From Pantoea sp. CCBC3-3-1 (GTDB taxonomy: Bacteria > Pseudomonadota > Gammaproteobacteria > Enterobacterales > Enterobacteriaceae), in the NCBI RefSeq assembly GCF_007981265.1, contig NZ_CP034363.1:806001-870000 (forward strand): a stretch of DNA of 64,000 bases, read 5' to 3'. Each line of letters begins with the position of its first letter. Positions within the stretch are counted from its first letter, which is position 1. The notes under the pieces were generated by a model. The model had not been told where the DNA came from and ran no database searches. It saw only the letters and a list, made by a program, of their open reading frames with translations. Below are positions 35,205 through 47,592 of this stretch, piece by piece. The translations under genes were made by a program, and so were the position numbers.

Positions 35205-37910
35205 ATGTTAATCAAATTATTAACCAAGGTTTTTGGTAGCAGTAACGACCGTACCCTACGCCGCATGCGTAAAGTTGTTGAGCAGATCAACAAGATGGAA
35301 CCCGATTTCGAAAAGCTCACTGATGAGCAGCTGAAAGCGAAAACCGTTGAGTTCCGTGCTCGCCTGGAAAAAGGTGAAGTGCTGGAAAATCTGATCCCGG
35401 AAGCGTTCGCTACGGTGCGTGAGGCGAGTAAACGTGTGTTTGGCATGCGTCACTTTGACGTCCAGCTGCTGGGCGGTATGGTACTGAACGATCGTTGCAT
35501 CGCTGAAATGCGTACCGGTGAAGGTAAAACCCTGACCGCGACGTTACCCGCCTACCTAAACGCGCTGAGCGGCAAAGGCGTTCACGTTGTCACGGTGAAT
35601 GATTACCTCGCACAGCGTGATGCGGAAAACAACCGCGGGCTGTTTGAGTTCCTGGGCCTGTCAATCGGCATCAACCTGCCTGGCATGCCTGCACCAGCTA
35701 AACGTGAAGCCTATGCGGCAGATATTACCTACGGCACCAACAACGAATATGGCTTTGACTACCTGCGCGACAACATGGCGTTCAGCCCTGAAGATCGCGT
35801 CCAGCGTAAGCTGAACTATGCGCTGGTGGATGAAGTTGACTCAATCCTGATCGATGAAGCACGTACGCCGCTGATCATTTCTGGCCCGGCAGAAGACAGC
35901 TCGGAGCTTTATATCCGGGTCAACAAAATCATCCCACACCTGATCCGTCAGGAAAAAGAAGATTCCGACACCTTCCAGGGTGAGGGACACTTCTCCGTGG
36001 ATGAAAAAGCCCGTCAGGTGCATCTTACCGAGCGCGGTCTGGTGGTAATTGAAGAACTGATGGTCAGTGAAGGCATTATGGAAGAGGGCGAGTCGCTCTA
36101 TTCGCCAGGCAATATCATGATGATGCATCATGTGACGGCTGCACTGCGCGCCCACGTTCTCTTTACTCGTGATGTGGATTACATCGTTAAAGATGGCGAA
36201 GTTATCATCGTTGATGAACACACCGGCCGTACTATGCAGGGGCGTCGCTGGTCTGATGGTCTGCATCAGGCGGTAGAAGCCAAAGAAGGCGTGGAAATTC
36301 AGAACGAAAACCAGACGCTGGCTTCGATTACCTTCCAGAACTACTTCCGTCTGTATAACAAGCTGGCCGGGATGACAGGTACGGCCGATACGGAAGCCTT
36401 TGAATTCAGCTCGATTTACAAGCTTGAAACCATTGTTGTGCCAACCAACCGCCCGATGGTGCGTAAAGATCTGCCGGATCTGGTTTATATGACCGAGAAG
36501 GAAAAGATCGATGCGATCATTGAAGATATCCGCGAGCGTACCGCTAACGGTCAGCCGGTACTGGTAGGGACCATCTCAATTGAGAAATCCGAAGTTGTTT
36601 CGGAAGAACTGACGCGTGCAGGCATCAAACATGCTGTATTGAACGCCAAGTTCCATGCTCGTGAAGCTGATATCGTTGCTCAGGCTGGTCAGCCTGGCGC
36701 GGTAACTATCGCGACTAATATGGCAGGACGTGGTACCGATATCGTGCTGGGCGGTAGCTGGCAGGCTGAAATTGCCGATTTGGCTGAACCGACTCCAGAA
36801 CAAATTGACGCGATCAAAAGTGCCTGGAAAATTCGCCATGACGCGGTACTGGCTTCGGGCGGTCTGCATATCATTGGTACAGAACGTCATGAGTCGCGTC
36901 GTATCGATAACCAGCTGCGTGGCCGTTCTGGTCGTCAGGGTGATAACGGTTCATCGCGTTTCTACCTGTCGATGGAAGATGCGCTGATGCGTATCTTTGC
37001 TTCCGATCGCGTCTCCAACATGATGCGTAAACTGGGCATGAAGCCTGGCGAAGCGATTGAGCATCCATGGGTGACGAAGGCTATCGCTAACGCGCAGCGT
37101 AAAGTTGAAAGCCGTAACTTTGATATCCGTAAGCAGCTGCTGGAATATGACGATGTGGCTAACGATCAGCGCCGGGCAATTTATACCCAGCGTAACGAGC
37201 TGCTGGACGTTTCTGACGTGTCTGAAACCATCGCCAGCATCCGTGATGACGTATTTAAAACGACTATCGATACCTACATTCCGCCGCAGTCTCTGGAAGA
37301 GATGTGGGATGTAACTGGCCTGCAGGAACGCCTGAAAAACGATTTCGACCTGGAAATGCCGATTGCAGAATGGCTGGATAAAGAGCCTGAACTGCATGAA
37401 GAAACCCTGCGCGAACGTATTATGGAGCAGGCGAGAGAGCAGTATCAGCGTAAAGAAGAAATTGTTGGCATTGAAATGATGCGCAACTTCGAGAAAGGCG
37501 TGATGCTGCAAACGCTGGATTCACTGTGGAAAGAGCATCTGGCGGCGATGGATTATCTGCGTCAGGGTATCCATCTGCGTGGCTACGCGCAAAAAGATCC
37601 TAAGCAGGAATATAAGCGCGAATCTTTCGCTATGTTCGCAGCTATGCTGGAGTCGCTGAAGTATGAAGTCATCAGCACGCTGAGCAAGGTACAGGTTCGT
37701 ATGCCGGAAGAAGTGGAAGCGATGGAAGAGCAGCGCCGTGAGGAAGCTGAGCGCCTGGCACAGCAGCAGCAGCTAAGCCATGTCGATACCGAAACGGAAG
37801 CCGCGCTGGCGCTGGCTGAGCAAACCGGTGAACGCAAAGTCGGCCGCAACGATCCATGCCCATGTGGCTCGGGTAAAAAATACAAGCAGTGTCACGGTCG
37901 TCTGGCGTAA
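35205..37910 (+). CDS. secA: Preprotein translocase ATPase SecA
   Basis: 901 residues, identical in length to E. coli SecA. Motor of Sec export through SecYEG. Walker A is [11 protein letters not shown], Walker [13 protein letters not shown], motif [13 protein letters not shown], and the C-terminal zinc/SecB-binding tail [13 protein letters not shown]. Downstream of secM and translationally controlled by it in E. coli. Confidence 0.98.
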   Translation: MLIKLLTKVFGSSNDRTLRRMRKVVEQINKMEPDFEKLTDEQLKAKTVEFRARLEKGEVLENLIPEAFATVREASKRVFGMRHFDVQLLGGMVLNDRCIAEMRTGEGKTLTATLPAYLNALSGKGVHVVTVNDYLAQRDAENNRGLFEFLGLSIGINLPGMPAPAKREAYAADITYGTNNEYGFDYLRDNMAFSPEDRVQRKLNYALVDEVDSILIDEARTPLIISGPAEDSSELYIRVNKIIPHLIRQEKEDSDTFQGEGHFSVDEKARQVHLTERGLVVIEELMVSEGIMEEGESLYSPGNIMMMHHVTAALRAHVLFTRDVDYIVKDGEVIIVDEHTGRTMQGRRWSDGLHQAVEAKEGVEIQNENQTLASITFQNYFRLYNKLAGMTGTADTEAFEFSSIYKLETIVVPTNRPMVRKDLPDLVYMTEKEKIDAIIEDIRERTANGQPVLVGTISIEKSEVVSEELTRAGIKHAVLNAKFHAREADIVAQAGQPGAVTIATNMAGRGTDIVLGGSWQAEIADLAEPTPEQIDAIKSAWKIRHDAVLASGGLHIIGTERHESRRIDNQLRGRSGRQGDNGSSRFYLSMEDALMRIFASDRVSNMMRKLGMKPGEAIEHPWVTKAIANAQRKVESRNFDIRKQLLEYDDVANDQRRAIYTQRNELLDVSDVSETIASIRDDVFKTTIDTYIPPQSLEEMWDVTGLQERLKNDFDLEMPIAEWLDKEPELHEETLRERIMEQAREQYQRKEEIVGIEMMRNFEKGVMLQTLDSLWKEHLAAMDYLRQGIHLRGYAQKDPKQEYKRESFAMFAAMLESLKYEVISTLSKVQVRMPEEVEAMEEQRREEAERLAQQQQLSHVDTETEAALALAEQTGERKVGRNDPCPCGSGKKYKQCHGRLA

Positions 37911-37961
37911 CTGCCAGCGTGAGGGTCCGCTAACTTTGCGGTCCGGATAAGTCGACTGAGG

Positions 37962-37998
37962 ATACCCTGTCAGCACTGGCTGACAGGGTATTTTTTTA
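37962..37998. terminator. secA terminator, shared with the convergent peptidase gene
   Basis: A perfect 12-bp stem ATACCCTGTCAG / CTGACAGGGTAT with a 6-base loop, followed on the plus strand by a T-run (37991-37997). The T-run includes part of the stop codon of the convergent gene at 37996. Confidence 0.92.
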
Positions 37999-38547
37999 TC
38001 CATGTTGCCAGAGAAAAACCGCCCAACCAGCGAAAGCCAGTGTGGGACCAAAAGGGAAAGGTTTACTCAAATCGCGGCCGGTAAACATCCAGCTTGCCAG
38101 CAGCATAACAATGGCAATGGATGAAGCGATCAGGATGATTGTCGGCAGTCGGTAAACCCCAAGCCACGCGCCCAGAGCGGCCAGCAGCTTGGCATCTCCC
38201 AAACCTAATCCTTCTTTCTTTGCGAAAAATCGATAGCTACGTGAAAGCAAAAAAAGCGAGGTATAGCCAACAGCAGCGCCAGAGACCGCCCAGGCCAGCT
38301 GCACAGAAGGAAGCAGCCCCGCGGCATTACTTATCAGTCCGAGCCACAGTAATGAGAGCGTCAATCTGTCGGGTAACAGCATATATCGCAGGTCTGTCAG
38401 CGACAGAGACAGCAGCATCCAGCTCAGCAACAATGTAGCAGGTAGCAATATTCCTGAAGGTATCCGCCAGATTACCAGCGACGTCACGCTAACGATGGCG
38501 ACAGCAACCAGGATCTTTTGCCTGATATTCCAGAACTGTTGGTCCAT
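37996..38547 (-). CDS. A24-family (prepilin-type) aspartic peptidase, short form
   Basis: 183-residue polytopic membrane protein. The two catalytic aspartates of A24 peptidases are visible in LTDLRYMLLPD and in the GxGD-type motif GLGLGDAKLLAALGAWLG. It lacks the N-terminal methyltransferase/zinc domain of full-length PilD/GspO enzymes (usually 225-290 aa). It may process pilins such as PpdD encoded 6 kb away. SD AAGAGGTGG precedes the ATG. Not present at this site in E. coli K-12. Substrate unknown. Confidence 0.8.
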   Translation of the reverse strand: MDQQFWNIRQKILVAVAIVSVTSLVIWRIPSGILLPATLLLSWMLLSLSLTDLRYMLLPDRLTLSLLWLGLISNAAGLLPSVQLAWAVSGAAVGYTSLFLLSRSYRFFAKKEGLGLGDAKLLAALGAWLGVYRLPTIILIASSIAIVMLLASWMFTGRDLSKPFPFGPTLAFAGWAVFLWQHG

Positions 38548-38765
38548 TTTCCACCTCTTGCATTATCCTTCGCTGTTAAAGTCCGGGAACGTCTTTGCCA
38601 AAAGCACTTTACGCCTGTACATATTGAGTGTCGTGGTGCAGAAACGATTTCATCGTATTGCATAACAAATTTTCGAGGCATTACGCACTGTTGCGTTTGC
38701 GGCTTGTCATTGCGCCTTAACGCTGGAATAGTGACGAGGTGTGTTGTTATTCAGAGTGAGAGTTC

Positions 38766-39164
38766 ATGAAACATCTGCAAGTAGCGGTGGGTATCATCCG
38801 CGATCGGAATAAAAATATCTTTCTTACCCGGCGATCGGCGAAATCGCATATGGCTAATATGTGGGAATTTCCTGGCGGAAAAATCGAAGCGGGGGAAACG
38901 CCTGAGCAGGCGTTAAAGCGTGAGCTGTGTGAAGAAGCCGGCATTGAAGTTTTGCAGCTAAATGCTTATGGCCAGGCAGAGCACGCTGATAGCGAGCTGA
39001 AAGTGACGCTGCATTTCTTTATTGTCGATAGCTGGAAGGGCACACCCTATGGCCGTGAAGGGCAGCCTGAACGTTGGGTCGCACAGAAAGCGCTAGTGGC
39101 GGAGCAGTTTCCCCCCGCTAACGCTGGCGTCATTACCCGTTTAAAAGCGGAAGCGCTTGAATAG
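38766..39164 (+). CDS. mutT: 8-oxo-dGTP diphosphatase MutT
   Basis: 132-residue Nudix hydrolase that removes oxidised guanine nucleotides from the pool. The Nudix box is complete: GGKIEAGETPEQALKREL followed by CEEAGI. The N-terminus KHLQVAVGIIRD matches E. coli. Convergent with yacG. Confidence 0.96.
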   Translation: MKHLQVAVGIIRDRNKNIFLTRRSAKSHMANMWEFPGGKIEAGETPEQALKRELCEEAGIEVLQLNAYGQAEHADSELKVTLHFFIVDSWKGTPYGREGQPERWVAQKALVAEQFPPANAGVITRLKAEALE

Positions 39165-39182
39165 CGGTTGCTCACAGAAGCT

Positions 39183-39214
39183 GGAAAACAGAATAAACCT
39201 CACTTCTGTTTTCC
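39183..39214. terminator. Bidirectional terminator between mutT and yacG
   Basis: An 11-bp stem GGAAAACAGAA / TTCTGTTTTCC with a 10-base loop, 18 bases after the mutT stop and 21 before the yacG stop; a short T-run follows on the plus strand. Confidence 0.7.
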
Positions 39215-39235
39215 TTTCATTACCGATCTGATGGA

Positions 39236-39439
39236 TTAATCGCGATCCGGCTGCTGTTCACTCCAGTCGTCGCTTTCTGAGAACTCACCTTCGCTGGCAA
39301 TGCGCTTCTCTTCATTCGCCCATTCACCCAGATCGATCAGCTGGCAGCGCTTGCTGCAAAACGGGCGCCAGGGGCTGAGCTCATCCCAAATCACCTCTTT
39401 TGAGCAGGTTGGGCAGTTAACAATCGTCACTTCATTCAT
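39236..39439 (-). CDS. yacG: DNA gyrase inhibitor YacG
   Basis: 67-residue zinc protein with a Cys4 site (CPTC near residue 9 and CSKRC near residue 28), an acidic C-terminal tail and the [18 protein letters not shown] hallmark. E. coli YacG binds GyrB and inhibits gyrase. Third gene of coaE-zapD-yacG, 11 bases after zapD. Confidence 0.95.
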   Translation of the reverse strand: MNEVTIVNCPTCSKEVIWDELSPWRPFCSKRCQLIDLGEWANEEKRIASEGEFSESDDWSEQQPDRD

Positions 39440-39450
39440 CGGTAAAAACC

Positions 39451-40194
39451 TTAACAGCAGGCAAGTTGAAAATCGAGGCGGGCCGGCACTTCGCCGTGCT
39501 CGCTGTCGAGCGGTAAGAAACGGATGGCATAGCGGCTTTTATGCCCGGATATTTGCGGATATAGCGAATCTTCCAGCATCAGTTGGAGACGCAGTAAGTC
39601 CGCGCCCTCCGCATTATCCTGATAAAATCCGTTCAGGCTGGTCTGGTTGCGGAAGTTAACAGACTGACGCAGTAAATCCAGGATCAGCGTCAATGCTTCA
39701 CGAATGGGTGCCAGTGAATTCATCCACTGCGCAACCTGTAGATCACGTTTTTCCTGTGCGATATGCAGCCAGATATGTAGCGTAGGCAGATCAAAGCTAC
39801 AGCAGCCGCCAGGTATGCTCAGACGCTGACGAACAAGGCTTATCAGGCGATCTTCGCGCAGCAGCTGACCCATACGCGGGGCAGCCATCAGCTCAGTGGA
39901 TCGCGCTTTAAGATTCTCGCGCAGCGTGTTTACCAGCTCCATATCAACGCCCGGCACCTCTACCCATGAGCGTAATTTCTGCTGCTGTTTTTCCAGCTCT
40001 TTAACAATCTCAGTACGCAGTTCACCCCGCTCGAAAACATCAAGCAGTTCCGCCGCATTGCGGAAAAAAGTCAACGCGCTGACAGGATTAGTAATGGTGC
40101 GGCTGCTTTCTAACTGACTCAGTAAAAATTCAATTCGCAGCCAGGTGCGCATTTTTTCGTTTAAAGGGTGCTCAAATAAAACCGTTGTGCTCAT
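39451..40194 (-). CDS. zapD: Cell division protein ZapD
   Basis: 247 residues, the E. coli length. ZapD crosslinks FtsZ filaments. Start [20 protein letters not shown] at 40194 is chosen; an in-frame extension to 40254 would enter coaE. Conserved blocks include [17 protein letters not shown] and the basic patch near [12 protein letters not shown]. Four bases after coaE. Confidence 0.95.
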   Translation of the reverse strand: MSTTVLFEHPLNEKMRTWLRIEFLLSQLESSRTITNPVSALTFFRNAAELLDVFERGELRTEIVKELEKQQQKLRSWVEVPGVDMELVNTLRENLKARSTELMAAPRMGQLLREDRLISLVRQRLSIPGGCCSFDLPTLHIWLHIAQEKRDLQVAQWMNSLAPIREALTLILDLLRQSVNFRNQTSLNGFYQDNAEGADLLRLQLMLEDSLYPQISGHKSRYAIRFLPLDSEHGEVPARLDFQLACC

Positions 40195-40198
40195 GCTT

Positions 40199-40810
40199 TT
40201 AATCCTGATTTGTTGCTCCGGCGAGCTGGTGATAGCGCTGGTCCAGCAGGGCAACCTGGGCGGCTACATCGTCAGGCGATCCGCCGTTATCAATAATATC
40301 GTCTGCCACAGCAAGTCGCTCTTCGCGAGTGACCTGCGCAGCCAGAATATGTTCAGCCTGTTCACGGCTAATCCCATCTCTGGCGATAGTACGCGCCAGT
40401 TGAGTATCACGGTCTACGTCGACCACCAGCACCCGGTTCGCCAGATGCTGTAAATTATTTTCGACCAGTAAAGGCACCACCCATAAACACCAAACCGAGC
40501 GGGCAAGCGCCAGCTGACGACGGGTTTCAGTATGGATCAGCGGATGCAAAAGGGCGTTCAGCCAGGCCTTATCGGGCGCAGAACTGAAAATGCGTTGGCG
40601 TAAGGCTGCGCGATTAAGCGTGCCGTCTTTCGGGACGATCCCGGTGCCAAACCGCTGTCGAATAGCCTCGAGAGCAGGCTGCCCCGGTTCGACTACCTGG
40701 CGGGCAATCACATCGGCATCGATAATCTCTATGCCCCTGGCGGCAAAGGCATTGGCGATGGTTGTTTTTCCGCTGCCAATGCCACCGGTCAGCGCAACAG
40801 TATAGCTCAT
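40199..40810 (-). CDS. coaE: Dephospho-CoA kinase CoaE
   Basis: 203-residue P-loop kinase performing the last step of coenzyme A synthesis. It begins [21 protein letters not shown], with the [13 protein letters not shown] substrate motif near residue 35. First gene of coaE-zapD-yacG. Confidence 0.96.
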   Translation of the reverse strand: MSYTVALTGGIGSGKTTIANAFAARGIEIIDADVIARQVVEPGQPALEAIRQRFGTGIVPKDGTLNRAALRQRIFSSAPDKAWLNALLHPLIHTETRRQLALARSVWCLWVVPLLVENNLQHLANRVLVVDVDRDTQLARTIARDGISREQAEHILAAQVTREERLAVADDIIDNGGSPDDVAAQVALLDQRYHQLAGATNQD

Positions 40811-41052
40811 AAGCCTCGGCTCTTACGGCTCTGGTGTGAATGCATCGTAGCCGCGTTTAAAACACTGGGGCTAAGGGGCCTAAATGAGGCGCAGATCACA
40901 TCAGAGGATGTCAGATAAATTTATCGGATTGTAGCGTAAATAAACCTGCTTTCGCAGTCTTGTTGCGGCGTTTTTAGTGCGTATGATGACTACACTGGAG
41001 CTGGCCGCAGTGCCCGCGCTCAAGACTTGCGCCATCAACCAGGAAGAGAAAT

Positions 41053-42093
41053 ATGCGTATTGAAGAAGATATCAAGTTGGGCTTTAAAGATGTGTTGATC
41101 CGTCCTAAGCGGTCTACGTTACAAAGCCGTTCACAGGTTGAGTTAACTCGCGAATTTACCTTTAAACATTCAGGTGTGGCCTGGTCAGGCGTGCCGATTA
41201 TTGCCGCCAATATGGATACCGTGGGCACCTTTAGTATGGCGGAAGCACTCGCCTCATTCGACTTGCTCACCGCAGTACATAAACACTACAGCGTAGCGCA
41301 GTGGCAGCAATTTATTTCCCGTGTTCCCGAGAGCGTGCTTAAACACGTTATGGTTTCAACCGGGACTTCAGATGCCGACTTTATCAAAATGCAGCAAATT
41401 CTGGCGCTTTCACCCGCGCTGAATTTTATCTGTATCGACGTAGCCAATGGCTATTCCGAGCATTTTGTCGCTTTCCTGAAGCGCGCGCGGGAAGCCTGCC
41501 CGGGTAAAACGATCGTTGCCGGTAATGTGGTAACGGGTGAAATGGTAGAAGAACTGATTCTGTCCGGTGCGGATATCGTTAAGGTTGGCATCGGTCCAGG
41601 CTCGGTCTGTACAACCCGAGTAAAAACAGGGGTAGGTTATCCGCAGCTTTCTGCCGTTATCGAGTGTGCCGATGCGGCTCATGGCCTGGGAGGGCAAATT
41701 GTCAGTGACGGCGGCTGCTCGGTGCCTGGCGATGTGGCTAAAGCATTCGGCGGCGGTGCCGATTTTGTCATGTTAGGCGGTATGCTCGCTGCGCATGATG
41801 AATGTGAAGGCACAGTCGTGGAGGAAAATGGCGAACAGTTTATGTTGTTCTACGGCATGAGTTCTGAATCCGCCATGAATCGCCATGTAGGCGGAGTAGC
41901 AGGCTACCGTGCAGCAGAAGGCAAAACCGTTAAGCTACCCGTTCGCGGGCCTGTAGACAACACTGCCAGAGATATCCTCGGAGGCCTGCGTTCGGCCTGC
42001 ACCTATGTCGGTGCAGAACGCCTGAAAGAGCTGACTAAACGCACGACGTTTATTCGCGTTGCGGAGCAGGAAAACCGGGTTTTCAATCGTTAG
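41053..42093 (+). CDS. guaC: GMP reductase GuaC
   Basis: 346-residue IMPDH-family enzyme that converts GMP to IMP with NADPH. The catalytic cysteine is in [17 protein letters not shown] (about residue 186). The phosphate-binding [26 protein letters not shown] and a flap near [13 protein letters not shown] are visible. SD GGAAGAG. Monocistronic; the 240 bases upstream hold its promoter, not pinpointed. Confidence 0.97.
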   Translation: MRIEEDIKLGFKDVLIRPKRSTLQSRSQVELTREFTFKHSGVAWSGVPIIAANMDTVGTFSMAEALASFDLLTAVHKHYSVAQWQQFISRVPESVLKHVMVSTGTSDADFIKMQQILALSPALNFICIDVANGYSEHFVAFLKRAREACPGKTIVAGNVVTGEMVEELILSGADIVKVGIGPGSVCTTRVKTGVGYPQLSAVIECADAAHGLGGQIVSDGGCSVPGDVAKAFGGGADFVMLGGMLAAHDECEGTVVEENGEQFMLFYGMSSESAMNRHVGGVAGYRAAEGKTVKLPVRGPVDNTARDILGGLRSACTYVGAERLKELTKRTTFIRVAEQENRVFNR

Positions 42094-42102
42094 AACGTCG
42101 TT

Positions 42103-42128
42103 GCCCACTGCACATTTTTGCAGTGGGC
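42103..42128. terminator. Hairpin between convergent guaC and hofC
   Basis: A perfect 10-bp stem GCCCACTGCA / TGCAGTGGGC with a 6-base loop lies 9 bases after the guaC stop and 3 before the hofC stop. No T-run, so terminator activity is uncertain. Confidence 0.5.
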
Positions 42129-42131
42129 CTG

Positions 42132-43331
42132 TTACCCCAATGCCTCCCCAAGGTTAAAAATGGGCAGATACATGGCGACAACCAGCGTTCCTACTAAAAT
42201 CCCCGTGACTAACATCATCAGAGGTTCCAGGGCCGCAGCCAGATTATCGGCCAGCTCATGCGTGCTGCTTTCGTGCCATTCTCCCAGTCTGATTAGCAGC
42301 GTATCCAGCGCGCCGGCCTCTTCCCCAACCTTGATTAATTGATAACAGAGCGGGGTAAAAAGGCGGTGATGAGCCAGGGCCTGATGCAGGGGATAACCTG
42401 AGGCGATGTGCTGCTGCAATACCGCTATGGCTTCACGCCAGATCCGCTGGCTCAAAATTTTCTCAGCAGCCTGTAAGCCCTGAAGCAAGGTTAGCCCGGA
42501 TTGTTGAGTCAGAGAGAGGGTCATAAATATTGCGCAGAGCTGGCCGCCACGATAGAGCCTGCCGATTAAAGGCAGGCGAAGTAACCCTTGTTGCTCCGCC
42601 CGTTGCCAGGCTGGCAATCTGTGGCTTTGCCAGCGCCAGAAATAGCCCAGTGCGCACAGTAAGGGAAGCAGCAGCAGGCCGTATTTTTGCAGTCCTGCCG
42701 ACAGCGCAATAATGGCTGCGGTAAATGCCGGAAGCGGAGCATCGAAAGCCTGATAAACAGCGACAAATTCGGGCAGCACAAAAACCAACATACCGATACT
42801 GACCACCAGCGCGATAGCCACCACAAACAGCGGATAGCGCAGCGCCTTAATGACTTTCTTTTGCAGTAGCCGCTGGCGCTCCTGCTGTTCAGCGAGCCGC
42901 AGACAGCATTCGTCCATCTTCCCGGTGAGTTCGCCGACTTTGATTAGCGCAGGAAACAGAGAGGGAAATACCGCAGGCCAGCTTGCCAGTGCATCGGAAA
43001 ACGGTGTTCCTTCCGCGACGCTTTGCTGTATTTGCGTCAGCAATGCCTGCCAGCCGGGATCGCTGTGTCCTTCAGCAATCAGCTGTAGGCTGGCAGACAA
43101 CGTCATGCCTGCTCGCAGTAAGGTCGCCAGTTCGCGAAAAAAAGTAATTTTATGCTGCCATTGCCAGTCTCTGGCCCGATATTTACGCCCTTTGATCAGC
43201 TTTAGCGGATGCAAATTCAGTAATATCAGGCGCTCCATAACCTCCTGTTGGTTCAGACAGAAGAACGCGCCCTGATGAAAATGACCTTCTCCGTCAGTCG
43301 CCTGCCAGCGGAACAGCAAAGGATCAGCCAT
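42132..43331 (-). CDS. hofC: Type IV pilus inner-membrane platform protein HofC
   Basis: 399-residue PilC/GspF-family protein with two repeated cytoplasmic helical domains (FFRELATLLRAGMTLSASLQLI and FMTLSLTQQSGLTLLQGLQAAEKIL) and three membrane segments. It forms the platform for the pilus motor. Overlaps hofB by 8 bases. Last gene of ppdD-hofB-hofC. Confidence 0.92.
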   Translation of the reverse strand: MADPLLFRWQATDGEGHFHQGAFFCLNQQEVMERLILLNLHPLKLIKGRKYRARDWQWQHKITFFRELATLLRAGMTLSASLQLIAEGHSDPGWQALLTQIQQSVAEGTPFSDALASWPAVFPSLFPALIKVGELTGKMDECCLRLAEQQERQRLLQKKVIKALRYPLFVVAIALVVSIGMLVFVLPEFVAVYQAFDAPLPAFTAAIIALSAGLQKYGLLLLPLLCALGYFWRWQSHRLPAWQRAEQQGLLRLPLIGRLYRGGQLCAIFMTLSLTQQSGLTLLQGLQAAEKILSQRIWREAIAVLQQHIASGYPLHQALAHHRLFTPLCYQLIKVGEEAGALDTLLIRLGEWHESSTHELADNLAAALEPLMMLVTGILVGTLVVAMYLPIFNLGEALG

Positions 43332-44727
43332 CTTCTTTGCCCACTATTCTGTTTAGCTCTTCGAGAGTGGTCTCGCCGCGATTAACGCAATGCAATCCTT
43401 CAACAAACAAAGAGTTCACTTTTTGCTGATGCATGATTTCTACCAGCTCCTCTTGTGAACGGTTTGCCGCAATCGCATTTTGTAGTCGGGCGGTAACCGG
43501 GAGAAGTTCGAACAACGCTAACCGGCCATAGAAACCGGAATAGCAGCGTTCGCAGCCTGGAGCATGCCAGTTTTGTATCGTGCCGGGCCAGAGCGACCGC
43601 GGGAAATGCGCGACGGCTTCAGCGGGCTCCCGGCAGTGCGGGCAGAGCCGGCGAACCAGCCTTTGGGCAATAACCAGCTTTAAGGCTGAAGCCAGCAAAT
43701 AACCGGGAATACCTATTTGCCCCATCCGGGTTAAGGTTTCGAGGGTAGAGTTGGTGTGCAGCGTTGAAAGTACCAGATGGCCCGTCTGAGCCGCATTAAT
43801 CGCAATTTCTGCAGTTTCCCCGTCGCGAATTTCGCCAATCATGATGATATCGGGATCCTGGCGCAGGAGCGCACGTAATACGTGGCTGAACTCCAGACCC
43901 GCCCTGGGATGGATTTGCGTTTGATTAATGCCCGGCAGCGGAATTTCAATGGGATCTTCAACGCTGCACAGGTTGCGGCCCGGCGTATTTAGCGAGCTTA
44001 ATCCGCTATAGAGCGTAAATGTTTTGCCACTGCCTGTTGGACCGGTGACTAAAATCAATCCCTGTGGCCGCGCCAGAGCCTCTTTAAAATGCCTGAGTGC
44101 AGTCTGAGACATACCCAGGTTTTCCAGCGCGATGGATTGGGCATCATTTTGCAACAGGCGGATAACCGCTTTCTCGCCACAGCGTGTGGGTAATGTGGAG
44201 AGGCGGAACGACGCGGCCTTTTCCTGAAGCAACAGTGTGAACTGACCATCCTGCGGCATTCTGCGTTCAGCGATATCCAGATTGGCTAAAATCTTCAGTC
44301 TTGCCACCAGCGCCGCCGCGTTCTCCCTCCCGTTAAGAGGCACTTCCTGTAAGACCCCATCGACACGAAAGCGAATCCGCAGGGAATCCGTCTGCGGCTC
44401 AATATGGATATCAGAAGCGCGCTGCTGCACTGCCAGCGTCAGTATACCGTCGATACGTTGAACCGCTGTTTCGCCGTTGTCTGCCGATGCCTGAATACCG
44501 GAAGCCGGTGTGAGATTGCGCTCCTGCCTGAATTGCTCCAGACGTGCTGGCGGCCAACACTCCACATCAATAGTCGTATGGGTGGCAAAGCGTAGCGCTT
44601 CCATCATCTCCTCAGAAGGCGGTGCAGCAACGGCAAGATGTAAGCGTTGCGGCGTGAAAGAGAGTATGACGGCCTGGTAGCGTTGACAAAGGGCCTCAAC
44701 GGCCCGGTGGGAAGAGGATGAGATCAT
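43324..44727 (-). CDS. hofB: Type IV pilus assembly ATPase HofB
   Basis: 467-residue GspE/PilB-family ATPase. Walker A is GPTGSGKTFTLYSG (about residue 240), followed by the Asp box, the Walker B/His region DPDIIMIGEIRDGETAEIAINAAQTGHL, and a zinc tetracysteine formed by CPHC and CERC. It energises assembly of PpdD pilin. Overlaps both ppdD (4 bases) and hofC (8 bases). Confidence 0.93.
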   Translation of the reverse strand: MISSSSHRAVEALCQRYQAVILSFTPQRLHLAVAAPPSEEMMEALRFATHTTIDVECWPPARLEQFRQERNLTPASGIQASADNGETAVQRIDGILTLAVQQRASDIHIEPQTDSLRIRFRVDGVLQEVPLNGRENAAALVARLKILANLDIAERRMPQDGQFTLLLQEKAASFRLSTLPTRCGEKAVIRLLQNDAQSIALENLGMSQTALRHFKEALARPQGLILVTGPTGSGKTFTLYSGLSSLNTPGRNLCSVEDPIEIPLPGINQTQIHPRAGLEFSHVLRALLRQDPDIIMIGEIRDGETAEIAINAAQTGHLVLSTLHTNSTLETLTRMGQIGIPGYLLASALKLVIAQRLVRRLCPHCREPAEAVAHFPRSLWPGTIQNWHAPGCERCYSGFYGRLALFELLPVTARLQNAIAANRSQEELVEIMHQQKVNSLFVEGLHCVNRGETTLEELNRIVGKEDG

Positions 44728-45173
44728 TCGGCAACCTCATCAGAATCATCAAAGCGGAAGACATTTTCACAGGCTTCTTTCAGGCTGGACTGTGATGTCG
44801 AACAGCTTCGTTGCCAGCTCATCTGGCCTTCCAACCCGTCCCATTGTGGGATCATCATAACCGTGAGTCCGTTAAGGCTTTCCTGGCCGCTCAGCGTGAG
44901 CATGCCTGATTTGACCGTCACGGCGGAAACATAGCGGGAGCCTTTTCCAGCGGGAACACCATTGCTTCCTTCGCTACAGTTTGCAGCACCGCCGTGCTCA
45001 ATAGCGCAAAGTTCGACAGCGGTTTTAAACGGCATTGCCGTTTGCAACATGTCGGTTAGCGCGGCCTTTTGCAGATAGTTTTGATATGCCGGCAAGCCTA
45101 TGGCGCTGAGAATAGCGATGATGGCGATTACGATCATCAGTTCGATTAGGGTAAAACCTTGTTGTGTTTCCAT
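44724..45173 (-). CDS. ppdD: Type IV major prepilin PpdD
   Basis: 149-residue pilin with a class III leader METQQG cleaved before FTLIELMIVIAIIAILSAIGLPAYQNY, including Glu5 of the mature protein. Cysteine pairs in ELCAIEHGGAANC and SCSTSQSSLKEAC fit a disulfide-bonded C-terminal loop. ATG 45173 has a strong GGAGGT site. Processing needs a prepilin peptidase, possibly the A24 protein at 38 kb. Confidence 0.94.
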   Translation of the reverse strand: METQQGFTLIELMIVIAIIAILSAIGLPAYQNYLQKAALTDMLQTAMPFKTAVELCAIEHGGAANCSEGSNGVPAGKGSRYVSAVTVKSGMLTLSGQESLNGLTVMMIPQWDGLEGQMSWQRSCSTSQSSLKEACENVFRFDDSDEVAE

Positions 45174-45338
45174 TTTTCCAACCTCCTTGTGGTGAAGAGG
45201 ACTGCACGTTAGCGCCTTAGAGAAAGGATGCGCCAGCAGCAAAACAGGATTTTTGGAGAAGGATTCAGCAGGTTTTATTACGTTTCAGCGATTGCTAAAA
45301 AGTCTGGAAGACGGCTCGCACAATCTACCTGAAAGCGG

Positions 45339-45365
45339 AAAAACGCCATCACAGAACGGATGGCG
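45339..45365 (-). terminator. nadC terminator
   Basis: On the minus strand a CGCCATC / GATGGCG stem with an 8-base loop is followed by five T residues, 19 bases beyond the nadC stop. Confidence 0.8.
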
Positions 45366-45384
45366 CATGCTATAAACAACGCAG

Positions 45385-47022
<1,638 letters not shown>

Positions 47023-47026
<4 letters not shown>

Positions 47027-47592
47027 ATTCCCACACACTCCTTCAGGTGGGCCAGCGCACGACGGATCCAGCTTTTAACCGTACCGGTGGGCTGCTGTAA
47101 ATGCTCAGCCACCTCGCTGTGCGATAACCCCTGATAATAAGCCAGTACTACGCTTTGTTTTTGGTCCCCCGGCAGGCTATTAAGGCATTCTGACAGCCTG
47201 CGGGCTTCTGAGGTCGTTGGTAAACCGTCAGCAAAGGTGCTGGAAAGAGATTGCAGTTCGTCGTCTTCTGGCGCATCGAAATCTGTCGACTCCAGTGACG
47301 TAGTCTGATTGGCCCGCAATCGGGCGTAATCAATAGCACGGTGGCGAACAATAGTCGTCATCCACGTTTTTGGCGCACTCTGCAACGGGTCGTAACTGCC
47401 CGCTTTTTGCCAGATGGCCAGCATAGCGTCATGGAGGACCTCTTCAGCCCAGCCTCGCCGACGAAGTATTCGTAAAGCGATGGTAAAAAGATAAGGTGAC
47501 ATCTGGCGATAAAGCTGCTCGAAAGCACGCCTGTCGCCTCGTCCTGCCGCCTGCAATAAAAGAATCTGACTATCAATAATCGTGTCTGTCAT
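47023..47592 (-). CDS. ECF-type RNA polymerase sigma factor
   Basis: 189 residues. Region 2 (AFEQLYRQMSPYLFTIALRILRRR ... AEEVLHDAMLAIWQKA) and region 4 (LPGDQKQSVVLAYYQGLSHSEVAEHLQQPTGTVKSWIRRAL) are clear, with no region 3: the group IV (ECF) layout. RskA-type partner downstream suggests a SigK/ECF19-like group, an inference. ATG 47592 is chosen; ATG 47604 adds four residues, and neither has a strong ribosome-binding site. Absent between nadC and ampD in E. coli. Confidence 0.9.

Noticed and set aside
38518..38769. 83-codon frame between the A24 peptidase gene and mutT
   Set aside because: Runs antisense into the peptidase gene and its only Cys cluster is not a known motif.
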